DNA from: Nitrospira sp.
Lineage (GTDB): Bacteria; Nitrospirota; Nitrospiria; Nitrospirales; Nitrospiraceae
Assembly: GCA_024331125.1 (NCBI GenBank)
Contig: JANDJI010000003.1
Coordinates: 1-64,000, forward strand
Direction: 5' to 3'
Length of the DNA stretch: 64,000 nucleotides
Notes under the pieces: generated by a model
Told to the model about the DNA's origin: nothing
The model's database searches: none
The model's input: the letters and a program-made list of their open reading frames with translations, nothing else
Made by a program: the position numbers and the translations under genes
In this document: positions 28,324 through 38,116 of the stretch, in pieces
How the letters are laid out: the number at the start of each line of letters is the position of its first letter
Position numbering within the stretch: the stretch's first letter is position 1

Positions 28324-28773
28324 TCAGCGGGCATTCAATGTCTCCCGTGTTCCCGGCGTGCATTCCTCACGTTTCCAGCTTTTCAACACACGGTCTTCCG
28401 TGAAGGTCAACAGATAGCGATAGCAGTATAAAGTCGGTTTCGGCTGCTCGGTCGGCCTGCCCACGAGAGACCCGACCGATTGAGAGGCTTCCACCAAGAA
28501 CGTCGGCGTCCAGGTCGCTAATTCCTGATCGCTTAACGCAACTCGATAGGTCCAGAGACTATCGCCGCCCAGAGCCGGATTCTTCGCCGTATGCGGCGGC
28601 CCCAGCTTGTCTCGGACATCATCTTGGGTCAATCGCCCGACCCCTCGTTTGAAATAGCCGTCCCACGCCGGCCCGCTGCACGCGGCAAGAAGTCCGGCAA
28701 AGGCCAACAGCCCCAGCGCTCGCAACCGGACCGATCGACAAGTGGACGAAGGAGAAGAAGAGAAAAACATCAT
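28324..28773 (-). CDS. SmpA/OmlA-like lipoprotein
   Basis: A 149-residue lipoprotein. A hydrophobic stretch (LRALGLLAFAGLLAAC) ends in a lipobox with the acylated Cys at about residue 32. The mature part contains RLTQDDVRDKLGPPHTAKNPALGGDSLWTYRV, the helix-turn and GxP pattern of the SmpA/OmlA (BamE) type fold, followed by YCYRYLLTFTEDRVLKSWKREEC. Two Cys may form a disulphide. No bam gene is near, so any role in outer-membrane assembly is a guess. The 338 bases 27986-28323 between cupredoxin and this stop hold no gene I can support. Confidence 0.75.
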   Translation of the reverse strand: MMFFSSSPSSTCRSVRLRALGLLAFAGLLAACSGPAWDGYFKRGVGRLTQDDVRDKLGPPHTAKNPALGGDSLWTYRVALSDQELATWTPTFLVEASQSVGSLVGRPTEQPKPTLYCYRYLLTFTEDRVLKSWKREECTPGTRETLNAR

Positions 28774-28890
28774 AAAAAACTTAGGCTACACCGGTCCTCC
28801 CGGTCAATGCAACCGGAGGAATGAGGATTCCGATCCGTCTCGCTTAAGTATTGGACAAATGTTCCGATACGGCCACTGAGGACTTTCAGC

Positions 28891-29508
28891 ATGCCGATTC
28901 TCGTCGCCGTCAACGGCATCGTACAAACCCATCCCCCTAAACCGGCAGGTCCGCGATACGCGCCGAGCCATTTGGCCGAGGCCCGGGACGAGTCCGATCG
29001 ACATCCGCCTGTGTCCGACGATCAAGTGGCCTCCGCCGCACAACGAGCCTACCATCAACAGGCCCATCAGGAATCACGGTCGAGATCGGCGGTCGTCGCC
29101 CGCGATTTGATGACGTCACCCGTCATCACTCTGTCCTCCGACAGCACTCTGAACGACGCTTGGACCGTGATGAAGCGGAAACGATTCCGGCACATTCCTG
29201 TCACGTCACTGGATGGGACCCTTGTCGGAATGGTGTCCGAGCGTGATCTGTTGGGTCATGCACCCGAGCTGATTGTCGGACTTCCGTCACCCCAGGGCGA
29301 ACGTCTGAAGCTGGCCGAGATCATGATCACGCGCGTCATCTCGGCAACCATCGCAACGGATATCCGTGAAATCGCCCGCATCATGCTGGATGAGCGAATC
29401 CACGCCGTGCCCATTCTGGATGGGAACCGCCATCCGATCGGGATCGTTTCATCGCGAGACATCCTGCGAGGGGTCGCCAACCATGGTCCCCTTGAACTGT
29501 GGACTTGA
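28891..29508 (+). CDS. CBS-domain pair protein
   Basis: A 205-residue cytoplasmic protein with a Pro-rich, His-rich N-terminus (about 1-65) and two CBS domains: ARDLMTSPVITLSSDSTLNDAWTVMKRKRFRHIPV (about 70-125) and KLAEIMITRVISATIATDIREIARIMLDERIHAVPI (about 140-195). CBS pairs bind adenosyl nucleotides and act as energy sensors. No effector domain is attached. ATG 28891 lies in the gap divergent from the lipoprotein gene; convergent with the MEKHLA gene. Confidence 0.88.
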   Translation: MPILVAVNGIVQTHPPKPAGPRYAPSHLAEARDESDRHPPVSDDQVASAAQRAYHQQAHQESRSRSAVVARDLMTSPVITLSSDSTLNDAWTVMKRKRFRHIPVTSLDGTLVGMVSERDLLGHAPELIVGLPSPQGERLKLAEIMITRVISATIATDIREIARIMLDERIHAVPILDGNRHPIGIVSSRDILRGVANHGPLELWT

Positions 29509-29630
29509 GTGCCGCTGTTGCGGGTTGCGCGGTTGACAACGTGCCGGATTCCCGCCTCTCAGTCCGGAGCACGCCATTGGAGACGAGAGCGGATTACGGG
29601 CATCTCCCTCTTTGAAGCGAACGCTCGGCT

Positions 29631-30098
29631 TTAGCGGATGTCTTGCCAGGTTCGAAACGTCGCCGCTTGTCCGACGAGACGGCCATGATCATCCAGAACA
29701 TTCCATAGGATCGCGTCCGTTACGAGGAACCGACGGCCCGTCGCGGATATGCGGACTCCGCGATAGCCTTCCACATACCCCCGCTCCTGCGCCGCCGCCA
29801 ATATCCTCCGCCGTTCTTCCTGATGAACGGGCTCCGCCGTCATGCGCGAGGGAGTGCGGATGAACCGATCCCAATCCATTTCCCAAAGTCGTAATGCCGC
29901 TTGGTTTCCATAATTCAGGACGGGATCCGGCTCGTCGCCATGCGACACCACGACGAAGGGCGCATCAAACAAAGCCTTGGCATCGCCCTCCTTTGACCCG
30001 GATCGTGCGATCAGATCACGTCCTGTCCAGCGCCGAAAACTGTCAAGCAGATATTGTGACCACGCCAACACCGCCGGACTGATCCAGATGGAAGTCAT
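29631..30098 (-). CDS. MEKHLA-domain protein
   Basis: A 155-residue protein made almost wholly of a MEKHLA domain, a PAS-like fold. Seen are [53 protein letters not shown] and the terminal [18 protein letters not shown]. In plants the domain is fused to HD-ZIP III factors; in bacteria it stands alone and its ligand is unknown. The frame reaches 30371; I choose ATG 30096-30098 because GGTGAG stands seven bases upstream, whereas the ATG at 30113 has its purine run directly against it. Divergent from leuC. Confidence 0.8.
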   Translation of the reverse strand: MTSIWISPAVLAWSQYLLDSFRRWTGRDLIARSGSKEGDAKALFDAPFVVVSHGDEPDPVLNYGNQAALRLWEMDWDRFIRTPSRMTAEPVHQEERRRILAAAQERGYVEGYRGVRISATGRRFLVTDAILWNVLDDHGRLVGQAATFRTWQDIR

Positions 30099-30227
30099 CT
30101 CGTTGCTCACCATCTCCCCCAAGAGGGAAACAGGGGCGACCACTCGCTTTTCGCAGTTAGCACGGGGAGATCCGGCAATGCAAGCGCGCGTGCGTCCCAT
30201 AGATGTTTTCACCGGATATTTCCTCCC

Positions 30228-30257
30228 CTGGCACCCCGTGCAGCCTCTCTGTATAAT
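30228..30257 (+). promoter_or_regulatory. Promoter of leuCD
   Basis: CTGGCA (30228-30233), 18 bases, and a consensus TATAAT (30252-30257). The start near 30264 would leave a leader of about 37 bases that includes GGGAGGAAGGA before ATG 30301. The leader is too short for a leucine attenuator. Confidence 0.65.
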
Positions 30258-30300
30258 GTCGCCTCCTGTGCGCGTTTCGACTGGAAGGCGGGAGGAAGGA

Positions 30301-31704
30301 ATGGCCGGAGCGACGTTGTTCGACAAGATTTGGGACGCCCATGTGGTCCGAGCCGAGCCTGACGGCACCACACTGCTCTACATCGATCGGCAGCTCGTCC
30401 ATGAAGTGACGTCCCCCCAGGCTTTCGAAGGATTGAAGCTGGCCGGCCGGCGACCTCGGCGACCGGCCGCCACGCTGGCGGTGCCGGACCACAACGTGCC
30501 GACCACCGATCGTACTCTGCCCATCGCCGATCCGATCAGCGCCAAACAGATCGACACGCTCGAAGAAAACTGCCGCGAGTTCGGCATCACCCTGTTCGGC
30601 ATGAACGACGTGCGTCAGGGGATCGTCCACGTGATCGGTCCGGAACAAGGCTTCACCTTGCCCGGCATGACCATCGTCTGCGGCGACTCCCATACCTCGA
30701 CTCACGGAGCGTTCGGCGCGCTGGCGTTCGGTATCGGCACCAGCGAGGTGGAACACGTCTTGGCCACCCAGTGCCTCATTCAAAAACGACCGAAAACGAT
30801 GGAAATTCGCGTCGAGGGAACTCTGTCCGAATGCTGTTCCGCCAAAGACATCATCCTGGCCATCATCGGAAAAATCGGAACCGCCGGCGGGACGGGACAC
30901 GTAATCGAATACACCGGCTCGGCCATCCGCGCCCTGAGCATGGAGGGCCGCATGACCCTGTGCAACATGTCTATCGAGGGGGGCGCCAGGGCCGGCATGG
31001 TCGCCCCCGATGAGAAGACGATCGCCTATCTCAAAGGACGGCCGCTCGCCCCGCAAGGCGCGCTTTTCGATCGAGCGGTCAAGGCGTGGGAACGACTCAC
31101 GACAGACTCGGACGCCCGCTATGACGCGACGGTAGTCATGCGGGCGGAGAACATCGCTCCGCAAGTCAGTTGGGGAACAAGCCCCGGCATGGTCGTCGGC
31201 GTGGACGAAAAGGTGCCGGACCCTCAAACGATCGCGGATGAGAACACGAGGCGCGCGACGGAACGGGCCCTGGAGTACATGGGGCTCATGCCCAACATGC
31301 CGGTGACGGACATCGCCATCGATCGGGTATTTATCGGATCGTGCACCAACGCGCGGATCGAAGACCTGCGGCTTGCCGCGCGCTTCGCCAAAGGGAAAAA
31401 AGTCGCGACGACGGTGCGCGCGATGGTCGTTCCCGGCTCAGGCCTCGTCAAAGCGCAGGCGGAAGCGGAGGGGCTTGATCGGATCTTCCGCGAAGCGGGT
31501 TTTGAGTGGAGAGAAGCGGGCTGCAGCATGTGCTTGGCGATGAACGCCGACGTGCTTCAGCCTGGTGAACGGTGCGCATCCACCAGCAACAGAAATTTCG
31601 AAGGGCGCCAGGGCGCCGGCGGCCGAACCCATTTGGTCTCGCCCGCCATGGCGGTGGCCGCCGCCATTGAAGGGCATTTCGTGGACATCAGACGGTGGGC
31701 ATAG
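30301..31704 (+). CDS. leuC: 3-isopropylmalate dehydratase, large subunit
   Basis: Aconitase-family [4Fe-4S] enzyme that isomerises isopropylmalate in leucine synthesis, 467 residues. It starts [15 protein letters not shown], has [31 protein letters not shown] near residue 125 and the cluster cysteines in [11 protein letters not shown] and CSMCLAMN. The frame is open from 29977, but GGGAGGAAGGA directly precedes ATG 30301. leuD follows after 87 bases; leuA and leuB are not in the window. Confidence 0.97.
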   Translation: MAGATLFDKIWDAHVVRAEPDGTTLLYIDRQLVHEVTSPQAFEGLKLAGRRPRRPAATLAVPDHNVPTTDRTLPIADPISAKQIDTLEENCREFGITLFGMNDVRQGIVHVIGPEQGFTLPGMTIVCGDSHTSTHGAFGALAFGIGTSEVEHVLATQCLIQKRPKTMEIRVEGTLSECCSAKDIILAIIGKIGTAGGTGHVIEYTGSAIRALSMEGRMTLCNMSIEGGARAGMVAPDEKTIAYLKGRPLAPQGALFDRAVKAWERLTTDSDARYDATVVMRAENIAPQVSWGTSPGMVVGVDEKVPDPQTIADENTRRATERALEYMGLMPNMPVTDIAIDRVFIGSCTNARIEDLRLAARFAKGKKVATTVRAMVVPGSGLVKAQAEAEGLDRIFREAGFEWREAGCSMCLAMNADVLQPGERCASTSNRNFEGRQGAGGRTHLVSPAMAVAAAIEGHFVDIRRWA

Positions 31705-31791
31705 GGGCCCGCCCGTGAGCACCACACGGCCGGCTGAGCCGACGCGACCGACCACAACAAACCTTAACCCGAACACTCAAGGCTGGATACG

Positions 31792-32412
31792 ATGCAGGCA
31801 TTCACACAATTAACCGGTCTCGTCGCCCCATTGGACCGGGTCAACGTCGATACGGATCAGATTATTCCCAAGCAGTTCCTGAAGACAATCAAGCGGACCG
31901 GCCTTCGCGAGGGGCTCTTTTTTGACTGGCGGAGAAAACCGGACGGGTCGCCCGATCCCCACTTTTTCCTAAACCAAGCCCGCTACCAGGGGGCGACGAT
32001 TTTGCTGACGCGCGACAACTTCGGCTGCGGATCGTCGAGAGAACATGCGCCGTGGGCGCTCCTCGATCAAGGATTCCGGTGCATCATCGCGCCAAGCTTC
32101 GCCGACATTTTCTATAACAACTGTTTCCAAAACGGCATCCTGCCGGTCATCCTGGACAATGAGGCGGTGTCGGCTCTGATGAAGGACGTTCTTGGCACGG
32201 AAGGATACCGGCTCACGGTGGATCTCGGCGCCCAGCAGGTGACGACGCCGAACGGCACAGTCTATCGATTTGAGATCGACCCGTTCAGGAAAGACTGTTT
32301 GTACCGGGGGCTGGATTCCGTCGGCCTCACACTCCAGCACGAAGAGGCGATCGCGGCCTACGAACGTCGGCGAAAACAGGAAGCTCCCTGGTTATTTACC
32401 GATCTTTCATAA
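31792..32412 (+). CDS. leuD: 3-isopropylmalate dehydratase, small subunit
   Basis: Small subunit of isopropylmalate isomerase, swivelling domain, 206 residues. Typical motifs are [25 protein letters not shown] at residues 12-36, the [13 protein letters not shown] loop near residue 80 and [18 protein letters not shown]. It forms the active enzyme with LeuC. Convergent with a lipoprotein gene. Confidence 0.97.
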   Translation: MQAFTQLTGLVAPLDRVNVDTDQIIPKQFLKTIKRTGLREGLFFDWRRKPDGSPDPHFFLNQARYQGATILLTRDNFGCGSSREHAPWALLDQGFRCIIAPSFADIFYNNCFQNGILPVILDNEAVSALMKDVLGTEGYRLTVDLGAQQVTTPNGTVYRFEIDPFRKDCLYRGLDSVGLTLQHEEAIAAYERRRKQEAPWLFTDLS

Positions 32413-32443
32413 CGACTGACAACCGCGCCTAGCAGGTCTGAGA

Positions 32444-32459
32444 AGGGCCTGACGGCCCT
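32444..32459. terminator. Short hairpin between convergent genes
   Basis: AGGGCC and GGCCCT (32444-32449, 32454-32459) with the loop TGAC, between the leuD stop and the lipoprotein stop. No T-run on either side, so a weak terminator at best. Confidence 0.3.
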
Positions 32460-32478
32460 GAACGGTCGTTGGTAGAGT

Positions 32479-32928
32479 TTACGGAGCGGGCGGGGTCTCG
32501 CCGAGCTTGGTGAGAGAGGTTCGTTTGCTGAGGTGAAACGTGCCGCCTTTCTGCGGAGGGGCTGAATCTTCTCCGATCCGATCGTACCACCAGGTACCGT
32601 CACCTTCCGTGTAGTCGTCGGACAGCACGACCCTGAATCCTCCTTCCCGATCGTTTTCCTTCTGATACCACTTGCCGACCCACGTGTGACCGTTGAGCCG
32701 CAGAGTTTCGAACCGTCCATCCTTGTAGGGATACGTCCCGTTTCCTCTTTCATCGAGCTGGAGCGTAACGACGGCGCCGTCTTCATATTCCCATTCGCCC
32801 ACCAACACGGACTTATCTTCGATCGGGGACTCATTCGGCCCAGACAGGGGCGCCGACGGCTGGTGGACACATGCCGTCACCAAAAGAGCGACGGTAGTGG
32901 CAACGACACAACCGATCGATTTCTTCAT
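32479..32928 (-). CDS. Lipoprotein of unknown function
   Basis: A 149-residue lipoprotein: KKSIGCVVATTVALLVTAC gives a clear lipobox with Cys at residue 20. The mature domain is a small beta barrel-like sequence with repeated Gly-x-W/Tyr strands (LVGEWEYEDGAVVTLQLDERGNGTYPY, TWVGKWYQKE, GDGTWWYDRIGE), a pattern of lipocalin-like or META-like folds. I cannot name a family. ATG 32926-32928 follows AGAGGGACTCC; the frame opens slightly upstream at 32964. Confidence 0.72.
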   Translation of the reverse strand: MKKSIGCVVATTVALLVTACVHQPSAPLSGPNESPIEDKSVLVGEWEYEDGAVVTLQLDERGNGTYPYKDGRFETLRLNGHTWVGKWYQKENDREGGFRVVLSDDYTEGDGTWWYDRIGEDSAPPQKGGTFHLSKRTSLTKLGETPPAP

Positions 32929-32985
32929 GGAGTCCCTCTTACCATGAGTGTGCGGACAGGGCAAGGGAAGAGCCGTTTGCGTCGA

Positions 32986-34146
32986 CTAGAATTTCGCCCG
33001 CTTCAGGCGACGACAGGCCTCGTTCAGGTCTTCGTCGGTCTTGGCGTAGCTGAACCGAACGAAGCAAGAGCCATCCGTGCTGGAGAAAAACGCTTCCCCC
33101 GGCACCCCCGCCACACCGGTTGCTTCCAAGAGAGCCATCGCGCGGGCCTTGCCGGTCGAGCCGGGCACCTTCGAGACATCCGCCAACACATAGTACGAGC
33201 CGTCGGGAATCGAGGGAGTCAACCCGGCCTCGGCCAACGCCTCGCAAAACCGATCCCGCTTTCGCTGGTATGAACGCGCAAGCTCTTTGTAGAAATCACC
33301 GGGCAGCTCGATGATGCCCGCTGCGATCCCCATTTGAAGAGGGGCCGGAGCGCAGACGTATAACAGGTCGTTGGCGGCACCGATGGCCTGGGCCCATGGT
33401 CGAGCCGCCACACTGTAGCCGATGCGCCACCCCGTGACGCTGAATGTTTTGGAATAGCCGCCGACGGTGATCGTCCGCTCGGCCATGCCGGGCAACGATG
33501 CCATGCTCACATGCGAGTGCCCATCGTAAAGAAAGTATTCGTAGATTTCATCAGAAAACACGAAGAGGTCGTGCTGCTTGGCAACGGCCGCGACGGTTTC
33601 CAATTCGTCTCGCGTCCACACCTTTCCGGAGGGATTGCCCGGCGAATTGACCACAAGCGCTTTGGTCTTCTCGGTGACGGCCCGCTCTAGTTGAGCGGCC
33701 GTGAAGGTCCATCCCGGATGCTCCATCCTGACCGTGACCGGTACCGCTTCCACCGCCAGCAGCGCGCTCAGATGATACTGATAGAACGGCTCAAACACGA
33801 TGACTTCATCGCCCGGTTCCAATAACGCCTCGCAGGCGCAATGGAAGGCGCCGGTCGCTCCGGCACTGACGACGATCTCCGTGTCCGAATCGGCCTGAAT
33901 GCCGTTGTAGCGGGCCAGTTTCTCGGCCAGCGCCTGCCGCAATTCCGCGAGCCCGTCAAACCGCGTGTAGATGTTCCGACCACCCTTGATCGCCCGCTGC
34001 GCGGCCTCAAGCACGGTGGAAGGCGCCGGCGTATCACAGACCCCTTGAGCCATGTTGATCCCCTTGACGCTCACGCAGGCTTGCGTCATCGCCCGAATCT
34101 CGGACTGCGCGAGGTCCGCCATTCTCCGACTCACCGCCCGTTTCAT
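32986..34146 (-). CDS. Class I/II aminotransferase
   Basis: PLP fold-type I aminotransferase of 386 residues. MAQGVCDTPAPSTV near the N-terminus is the substrate loop; SAGATGAFHCACEALLEPGDEVIVFEPFYQYH, VNSPGNPSGKVWTRDEL and the PLP lysine K233 in VGGYSKTFSVTGWRIGY follow. It resembles kynurenine/methionine-type aminotransferases (YbdL/MtnE-like) and aspartate aminotransferases of group I gamma. Substrate cannot be read from the sequence. I start at ATG 34144-34146, nine bases after GGGAGG; ATG 34162-34164 is the alternative. Confidence 0.9.
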   Translation of the reverse strand: MKRAVSRRMADLAQSEIRAMTQACVSVKGINMAQGVCDTPAPSTVLEAAQRAIKGGRNIYTRFDGLAELRQALAEKLARYNGIQADSDTEIVVSAGATGAFHCACEALLEPGDEVIVFEPFYQYHLSALLAVEAVPVTVRMEHPGWTFTAAQLERAVTEKTKALVVNSPGNPSGKVWTRDELETVAAVAKQHDLFVFSDEIYEYFLYDGHSHVSMASLPGMAERTITVGGYSKTFSVTGWRIGYSVAARPWAQAIGAANDLLYVCAPAPLQMGIAAGIIELPGDFYKELARSYQRKRDRFCEALAEAGLTPSIPDGSYYVLADVSKVPGSTGKARAMALLEATGVAGVPGEAFFSSTDGSCFVRFSYAKTDEDLNEACRRLKRAKF

Positions 34147-34203
34147 CCGTTTGTTCCCTCCCATGTGATTCCCGTCATGACCTCGGTTCACAGGCTCCGG
34201 CCG

Positions 34204-34824
34204 TTACGGTTTCCCCCACAGAGACTCCAACCGCTGCGTCCGCCCACAGCCGAACTTGTAATACTTATACCGGATAGGATTTTTCTTGTAATAGTCTTGG
34301 TGCTCCTCCTCCGCCGGATAGAAGGTGGAGGCCTTGACCACCTGTGTCACGATCGGCTGCGAAAATCGTTTGGATCGTTCAAGCGCCGCTTTCGACTCCT
34401 CAGCCAGTTTTCGCTCTTCGTCCGTCCCATAGAAGATGGCGGACCGGTATTGATTGCCATGGTCGCAGAATTGCCCGTTGGGCGTCAGTGGATCCACGTT
34501 CCGCCAGAACACATCGAGCAACGTTTGATAGGTCACCTTTGCCGGATCATACATCACCTCGATCGACTCGGCGTGACCGGTCCTTCCGGTGGAGACTTGA
34601 GCATAGGTGGGGTTGGCGACGTTCCCCCCCATGTAACCGGAGACCACGGAAAGAACCCCCTCCACCGGCTCAAACGCTTCTTCCATGCACCAGAAGCAGC
34701 CCCCCGCGAAATAGGCCTTGGCCAGCTCGGCCGCCCAGACCGTTGGGCCGAACGACATACCAGCCACCGCTCCGAACAGGCACAACGTGATCATCTGCCG
34801 CCTTGTGCGTTGAATCGGCCTCAT
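34204..34824 (-). CDS. msrA: Peptide methionine-(S)-S-oxide reductase, exported
   Basis: Repairs S-methionine sulphoxide in proteins. The catalytic Cys is in the AGGCFWCMEEAFE motif near residue 41, with GYMGGNVANPTYAQVSTGRTGHAE and the conserved EEEHQDYYKKNP. 206 residues including an N-terminal segment (RPIQRTRRQ, then MITLCLFGAVAGMSFG, cleaved near VWAAE) that should export the protein to the periplasm; the twin Arg is followed by Gln-Met rather than a Tat core, so Sec is likelier. ATG 34822-34824 follows GGAGGGG. No msrB is fused or adjacent. Confidence 0.94.
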   Translation of the reverse strand: MRPIQRTRRQMITLCLFGAVAGMSFGPTVWAAELAKAYFAGGCFWCMEEAFEPVEGVLSVVSGYMGGNVANPTYAQVSTGRTGHAESIEVMYDPAKVTYQTLLDVFWRNVDPLTPNGQFCDHGNQYRSAIFYGTDEERKLAEESKAALERSKRFSQPIVTQVVKASTFYPAEEEHQDYYKKNPIRYKYYKFGCGRTQRLESLWGKP

Positions 34825-34986
34825 GATGTCATCCCCTCCTCTCCGTCGGCGACACTCATGCTCATCGTCCATCTTACTTACACGCTTACACGGTCCCAGC
34901 TTACACAGTCCCGAGCCTACGAGAACGACGCAGCAAGGCGAGCGGGCGAGGGACACCCGCTCGCCGGCGCGAAACGTTCCAGCCGG

Positions 34987-35529
34987 TCACACGGAAAGGC
35001 CATCGTATCCATCGGACGCAACGACCCGTTGGCGCCGATGGACCCTCTCCAGCCGCTTCATAATCAGAGCGATCGCTTCCTCGGGCGAGTCGGCGGCGGC
35101 CACCAACCGTTTGTCCAGTTTGCGAAAGAACGCCACATCCGCGGCGGACGCAGCCACCAAGACGACCGGCCTTCCGGCCTTGACGGCCAGCGCCACCTCC
35201 GACACCGTCCCGGACCCCGTCAGTCCGCAGACCACGACCACGTGGCTGGTCAAGACGTTGATGTTGTTGCGGCCGCTGCCCATCTCCGTGATGATCGGCA
35301 CATCGACGTAGCGTGACACCTTGTCCTTGGCCGTCGGCAAGATCCCGATGGTCAAGCTGCCCCCGACCCTCTTGGCCCCCTCGCACGCGGCGTCCATCAC
35401 ACCGACGTTTCGCCCGCCCGTCAACACCGCCCACCCCCGCCGCGCGATCAACTCACCCAGCAGCCTCGCGTTCTCCAAGTCTTTTTTTCTGGCCTTCGCC
35501 GGCCCCATCACGCCCACGATAAAACGCAT
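34987..35529 (-). CDS. LOG-like/TIGR00725 nucleotide-binding protein
   Basis: A 180-residue Rossmann-like protein of the SLOG superfamily (TIGR00725 group). Family marks are FIVGVMGPAKARKKDL, LTGGRNVGVMDAACEGAKRVGGSLTIGILP, and GTVSEVALAVKAGRPVVLV, the place of the PGGxGTxxE motif of cytokinin-activating LOG proteins, here reduced to GSGTVSE. The missing PGG and altered residues argue against true LOG phosphoribohydrolase. It probably binds a nucleotide; role unknown. Confidence 0.82.
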   Translation of the reverse strand: MRFIVGVMGPAKARKKDLENARLLGELIARRGWAVLTGGRNVGVMDAACEGAKRVGGSLTIGILPTAKDKVSRYVDVPIITEMGSGRNNINVLTSHVVVVCGLTGSGTVSEVALAVKAGRPVVLVAASAADVAFFRKLDKRLVAAADSPEEAIALIMKRLERVHRRQRVVASDGYDGLSV

Positions 35530-35562
35530 CGCCCCTCCTGTGCCTCTTCTTAACTTCCCGTC

Positions 35563-37227
35563 TCAAAACCGCGACCCGGTCAGTGTCACATCGGCGTAGG
35601 TCCACGCAGCCTTGAATCGGTGTTCCGCTTCCTTGGCTTCACGGACCTTCTCTTGAGCGCGAAGGCTTTTGACCAGGCCGAAAAGGGCCCATCCGTTATG
35701 AGGGTGCCTGACCAGATCGGCTTGGTACTCCTTCTCCGCGTCACTGTATCGATTGGCAGCCAGCAGCACGTCTCCGAGATAATGGCGAACGGGAATCGGC
35801 CAGTAGGGTGGCTCGATGTAGGGCAAGTCCTCTTCCATTTTGACGGCATCTCTGAGCGATGTGATCGCCTCGTCATATCGCCCACGGCGGGCCGCGATCT
35901 CTCCGGCCAGAAGGCGCTCGGCGATTTTAATCATGGCCTGCTCTATTTTTCCTTCGTCCGTGCGGGGACGCCCGACCTGTTTCGTCGAGGCGGTCAAAAC
36001 CGCCAGTTCCGCCTCCGCCTCCGGCAAGCGGCCGGTGGCGGTCAAGGCCAAGCCCCTGCCCAATCGCCAGATTGCGTGGTGAAGACGCAGACTCGCGCGA
36101 GGCGCAGGTTCTCGCAGCAGATCGCTCCATTGGCCGAATCGAATCAGAGACCAGATGGGGGTCGGAAGGTACCCTTCCTTCCACTTGTCTTTTTGCGCCT
36201 TATGCTCGGTCACCAGCGTCGTCAACTGGCGCGCGATCTTCAACGACTCTGTCTTCCGCCCCTCCATCGCCAACGAGGCCCACAAGAAATGGAGATTGTG
36301 CGCGTAGTACGCGTCGGCGTACTCGCCGGCGAGCGTTCGGCCCGCCAAATAGTCTCGATCGGCAAGTGCCGCGCGCGTGTTGCGTTCCGCGGCCTCATGA
36401 TATCGACCAAGACGCATGTAAATGTGGGCCGGCATGTGGACCAAGTGACCGGCTCCCGGCATCAGGCCCGACAGCCGATCCGCGCAGGCCAGCGCCCGCT
36501 CAGGCGTCGGCGAGGCTTCTACGGCATGAATGTAATAGTGACAGGCGCCGGGGTGATCGGGGAAACGCGCGAGGACGGACTCCAACGTCGCGACGATTTC
36601 TTCCGTTCCCGGCTTCGGCTTTCCAGTCGGTGTCCATAAATCCCAGGGTCGGAGATCCATCAAGGCCTCCGCGAAGAGAACGCCGGCGTCCGCGTCATCA
36701 GGAAAGTCCCGCCATAACGCCCTCATCGCGTCGGCATAGGCCTTGTCAAGCGCCTTTCTTGGCTCCCCTTTTGAACCGTACCGTTTGCCGAGCGCCTCGA
36801 TGTAGCGCCGTTCGGCCTCGCTCGCGCGAGCACTGTGGGCGCGGGCTTTGCGAAGCGCTTCTCCGGCTTTGCGCTCTCTCTCCTTGGTGACCGGCGCGTT
36901 GATGTTCGGTCCCAGCGCCAGCGCGATTCCCCAATAGGGCATGGCGGCGGAAGGATCGAGCCTGGCGGCTTCTTCAAACGCCAGCACGGCCTCTTCATGA
37001 TTAAAGGCGTACACCAGCCGGAGGCCTTGATCGAAATATCGTTGGGCCTGCTCGGACGTCGTCGTCACAGGGTGGTGCAGCGTGCCGAGATTGTCATAGA
37101 GCGAGACGGTGGGACGTGCCTCTCCACCGGAAGCGCCGAAGACCGGACCCTGCCCGGATGCCGCCCAGATGGCCGCCGCCAACAAGCTTGCCTTCAGGAC
37201 TCGACTGTGGTTGCGATCATTCATCAT
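35563..37227 (-). CDS. Exported TPR protein
   Basis: A 554-residue protein with an N-terminal signal peptide (ending near PVFGAS) and many tetratricopeptide-like helices. The first repeat is YFDQGLRLVYAFNHEEAVLAFEEAARLDPSAAMPYWGIALALG, a motif of a large family of exported TPR proteins; HYYIHAVEASPTPERALACADRL and HMPAHIYMRLGRYHEAAERNTRA follow, and C-terminal repeats end in YQADLVRHPHNGWALFGLVKSLRAQ. The conserved HxxxH-type motifs (HYYIH, HMPAHIY) suggest a bound metal, but no enzyme activity is known to me. Start at the paired ATG 37222-37227 is a choice by signal peptide; the ribosome site is weak. Confidence 0.85.
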   Translation of the reverse strand: MMNDRNHSRVLKASLLAAAIWAASGQGPVFGASGGEARPTVSLYDNLGTLHHPVTTTSEQAQRYFDQGLRLVYAFNHEEAVLAFEEAARLDPSAAMPYWGIALALGPNINAPVTKERERKAGEALRKARAHSARASEAERRYIEALGKRYGSKGEPRKALDKAYADAMRALWRDFPDDADAGVLFAEALMDLRPWDLWTPTGKPKPGTEEIVATLESVLARFPDHPGACHYYIHAVEASPTPERALACADRLSGLMPGAGHLVHMPAHIYMRLGRYHEAAERNTRAALADRDYLAGRTLAGEYADAYYAHNLHFLWASLAMEGRKTESLKIARQLTTLVTEHKAQKDKWKEGYLPTPIWSLIRFGQWSDLLREPAPRASLRLHHAIWRLGRGLALTATGRLPEAEAELAVLTASTKQVGRPRTDEGKIEQAMIKIAERLLAGEIAARRGRYDEAITSLRDAVKMEEDLPYIEPPYWPIPVRHYLGDVLLAANRYSDAEKEYQADLVRHPHNGWALFGLVKSLRAQEKVREAKEAEHRFKAAWTYADVTLTGSRF

Positions 37228-37292
37228 AGGAGCGGGAGGCGACGGGCAACACTCGAGAGCAGCCGATCGGACACCATCATACCGATCGGGCA

Positions 37293-37958
37293 TTAGACGT
37301 TCAGCGGCAGCCGCATCGGATCGTTTTGAGGCATCACCGTTTTCTCAACTCCGGCGGATTTTTGACGGCCGGGCCTGTTCGGACGGGCGACCGCGGAAGA
37401 GCGTCCTGTTTGGATCGGCGAGACGGATCCCCGAACCACTTCCCGGGCGAGCCGTTCGATCAGACGTTGCTGCGACAGCACGAGGGATTTCAATTCTTGC
37501 ATCTGAGAGGCCAGACGGACGATGTCCTGCTGTTGTTGGAGAAGATAGCCCCTCAGCTCGGCCACTTCCTCGGGTTGCACCGCCGACGATTCGGCGGTCG
37601 GATTCACCGGAGCCGCCCCTGGTTTGTCATCCGCCGGCTCGACCGCCGCCCCTCGTGACTCCGCCATCGCCAAGTGATCCGGCACCTGTTCGATCGGCTC
37701 ACGTTCATCCGCCCCGTGCTCATTCGGCGCCTCGTCAGGCGGCCCTTGAAAAACCGAGTCGGACTCCTTCTTGCCCGCCGACGGTCTCGCACTCGTCACG
37801 GACGCCAACCGCTCCGCAACCGAGCGCGCGAAGGATGCCGCCGCTTCGCCAAACTTCGCACCCGCCGGTCGCTTGGCGGACCGAACGGCATCCAGTTGCT
37901 CGGGCGATGGGATGCGGCGAATGACACGGATCGGCTCATCGCTGAATCGGCGAGACAT
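37293..37958 (-). CDS. Coiled-coil protein of unknown function
   Basis: Unrecognised 221-residue protein, low in hydrophobic segments and without a signal peptide. The N-terminus (SRRFSDEPIRVIRRIPSPEQLDAVRSAKRP) is basic, the middle is Pro/Ala/Glu-rich and disordered, and residues about 130-170 (EEVAELRGYLLQQQQDIVRLASQMQELKSLVLSQQRLIERLAREV split over two heptad blocks) form a Gln-rich coiled coil. A GGAG site precedes ATG 37956-37958. It is 65 bases upstream of the TPR gene on the same strand and may be expressed with it. Confidence 0.6.
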   Translation of the reverse strand: MSRRFSDEPIRVIRRIPSPEQLDAVRSAKRPAGAKFGEAAASFARSVAERLASVTSARPSAGKKESDSVFQGPPDEAPNEHGADEREPIEQVPDHLAMAESRGAAVEPADDKPGAAPVNPTAESSAVQPEEVAELRGYLLQQQQDIVRLASQMQELKSLVLSQQRLIERLAREVVRGSVSPIQTGRSSAVARPNRPGRQKSAGVEKTVMPQNDPMRLPLNV

Positions 37959-38116
37959 CCGTCAGGCTCCAGCCCTTTCGAAACTCTTTCGTCTCTCTCC
38001 CTCGATCGACCGTATCGATGCGAAGGCGCGTCCGATGCTGTCTCTACTCCTGCTCAACGGCGGAGTCAATGGTTTGCTCTAGGACCCGCCGCTTGACAGC
38101 CGCTTTTCGCTGCCCT

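Noticed and set aside
28077..28334. 85-codon minus-strand frame between cupredoxin and lipoprotein genes
   Set aside because: No ribosome site or recognisable sequence; overlaps the lipoprotein end; probably chance.
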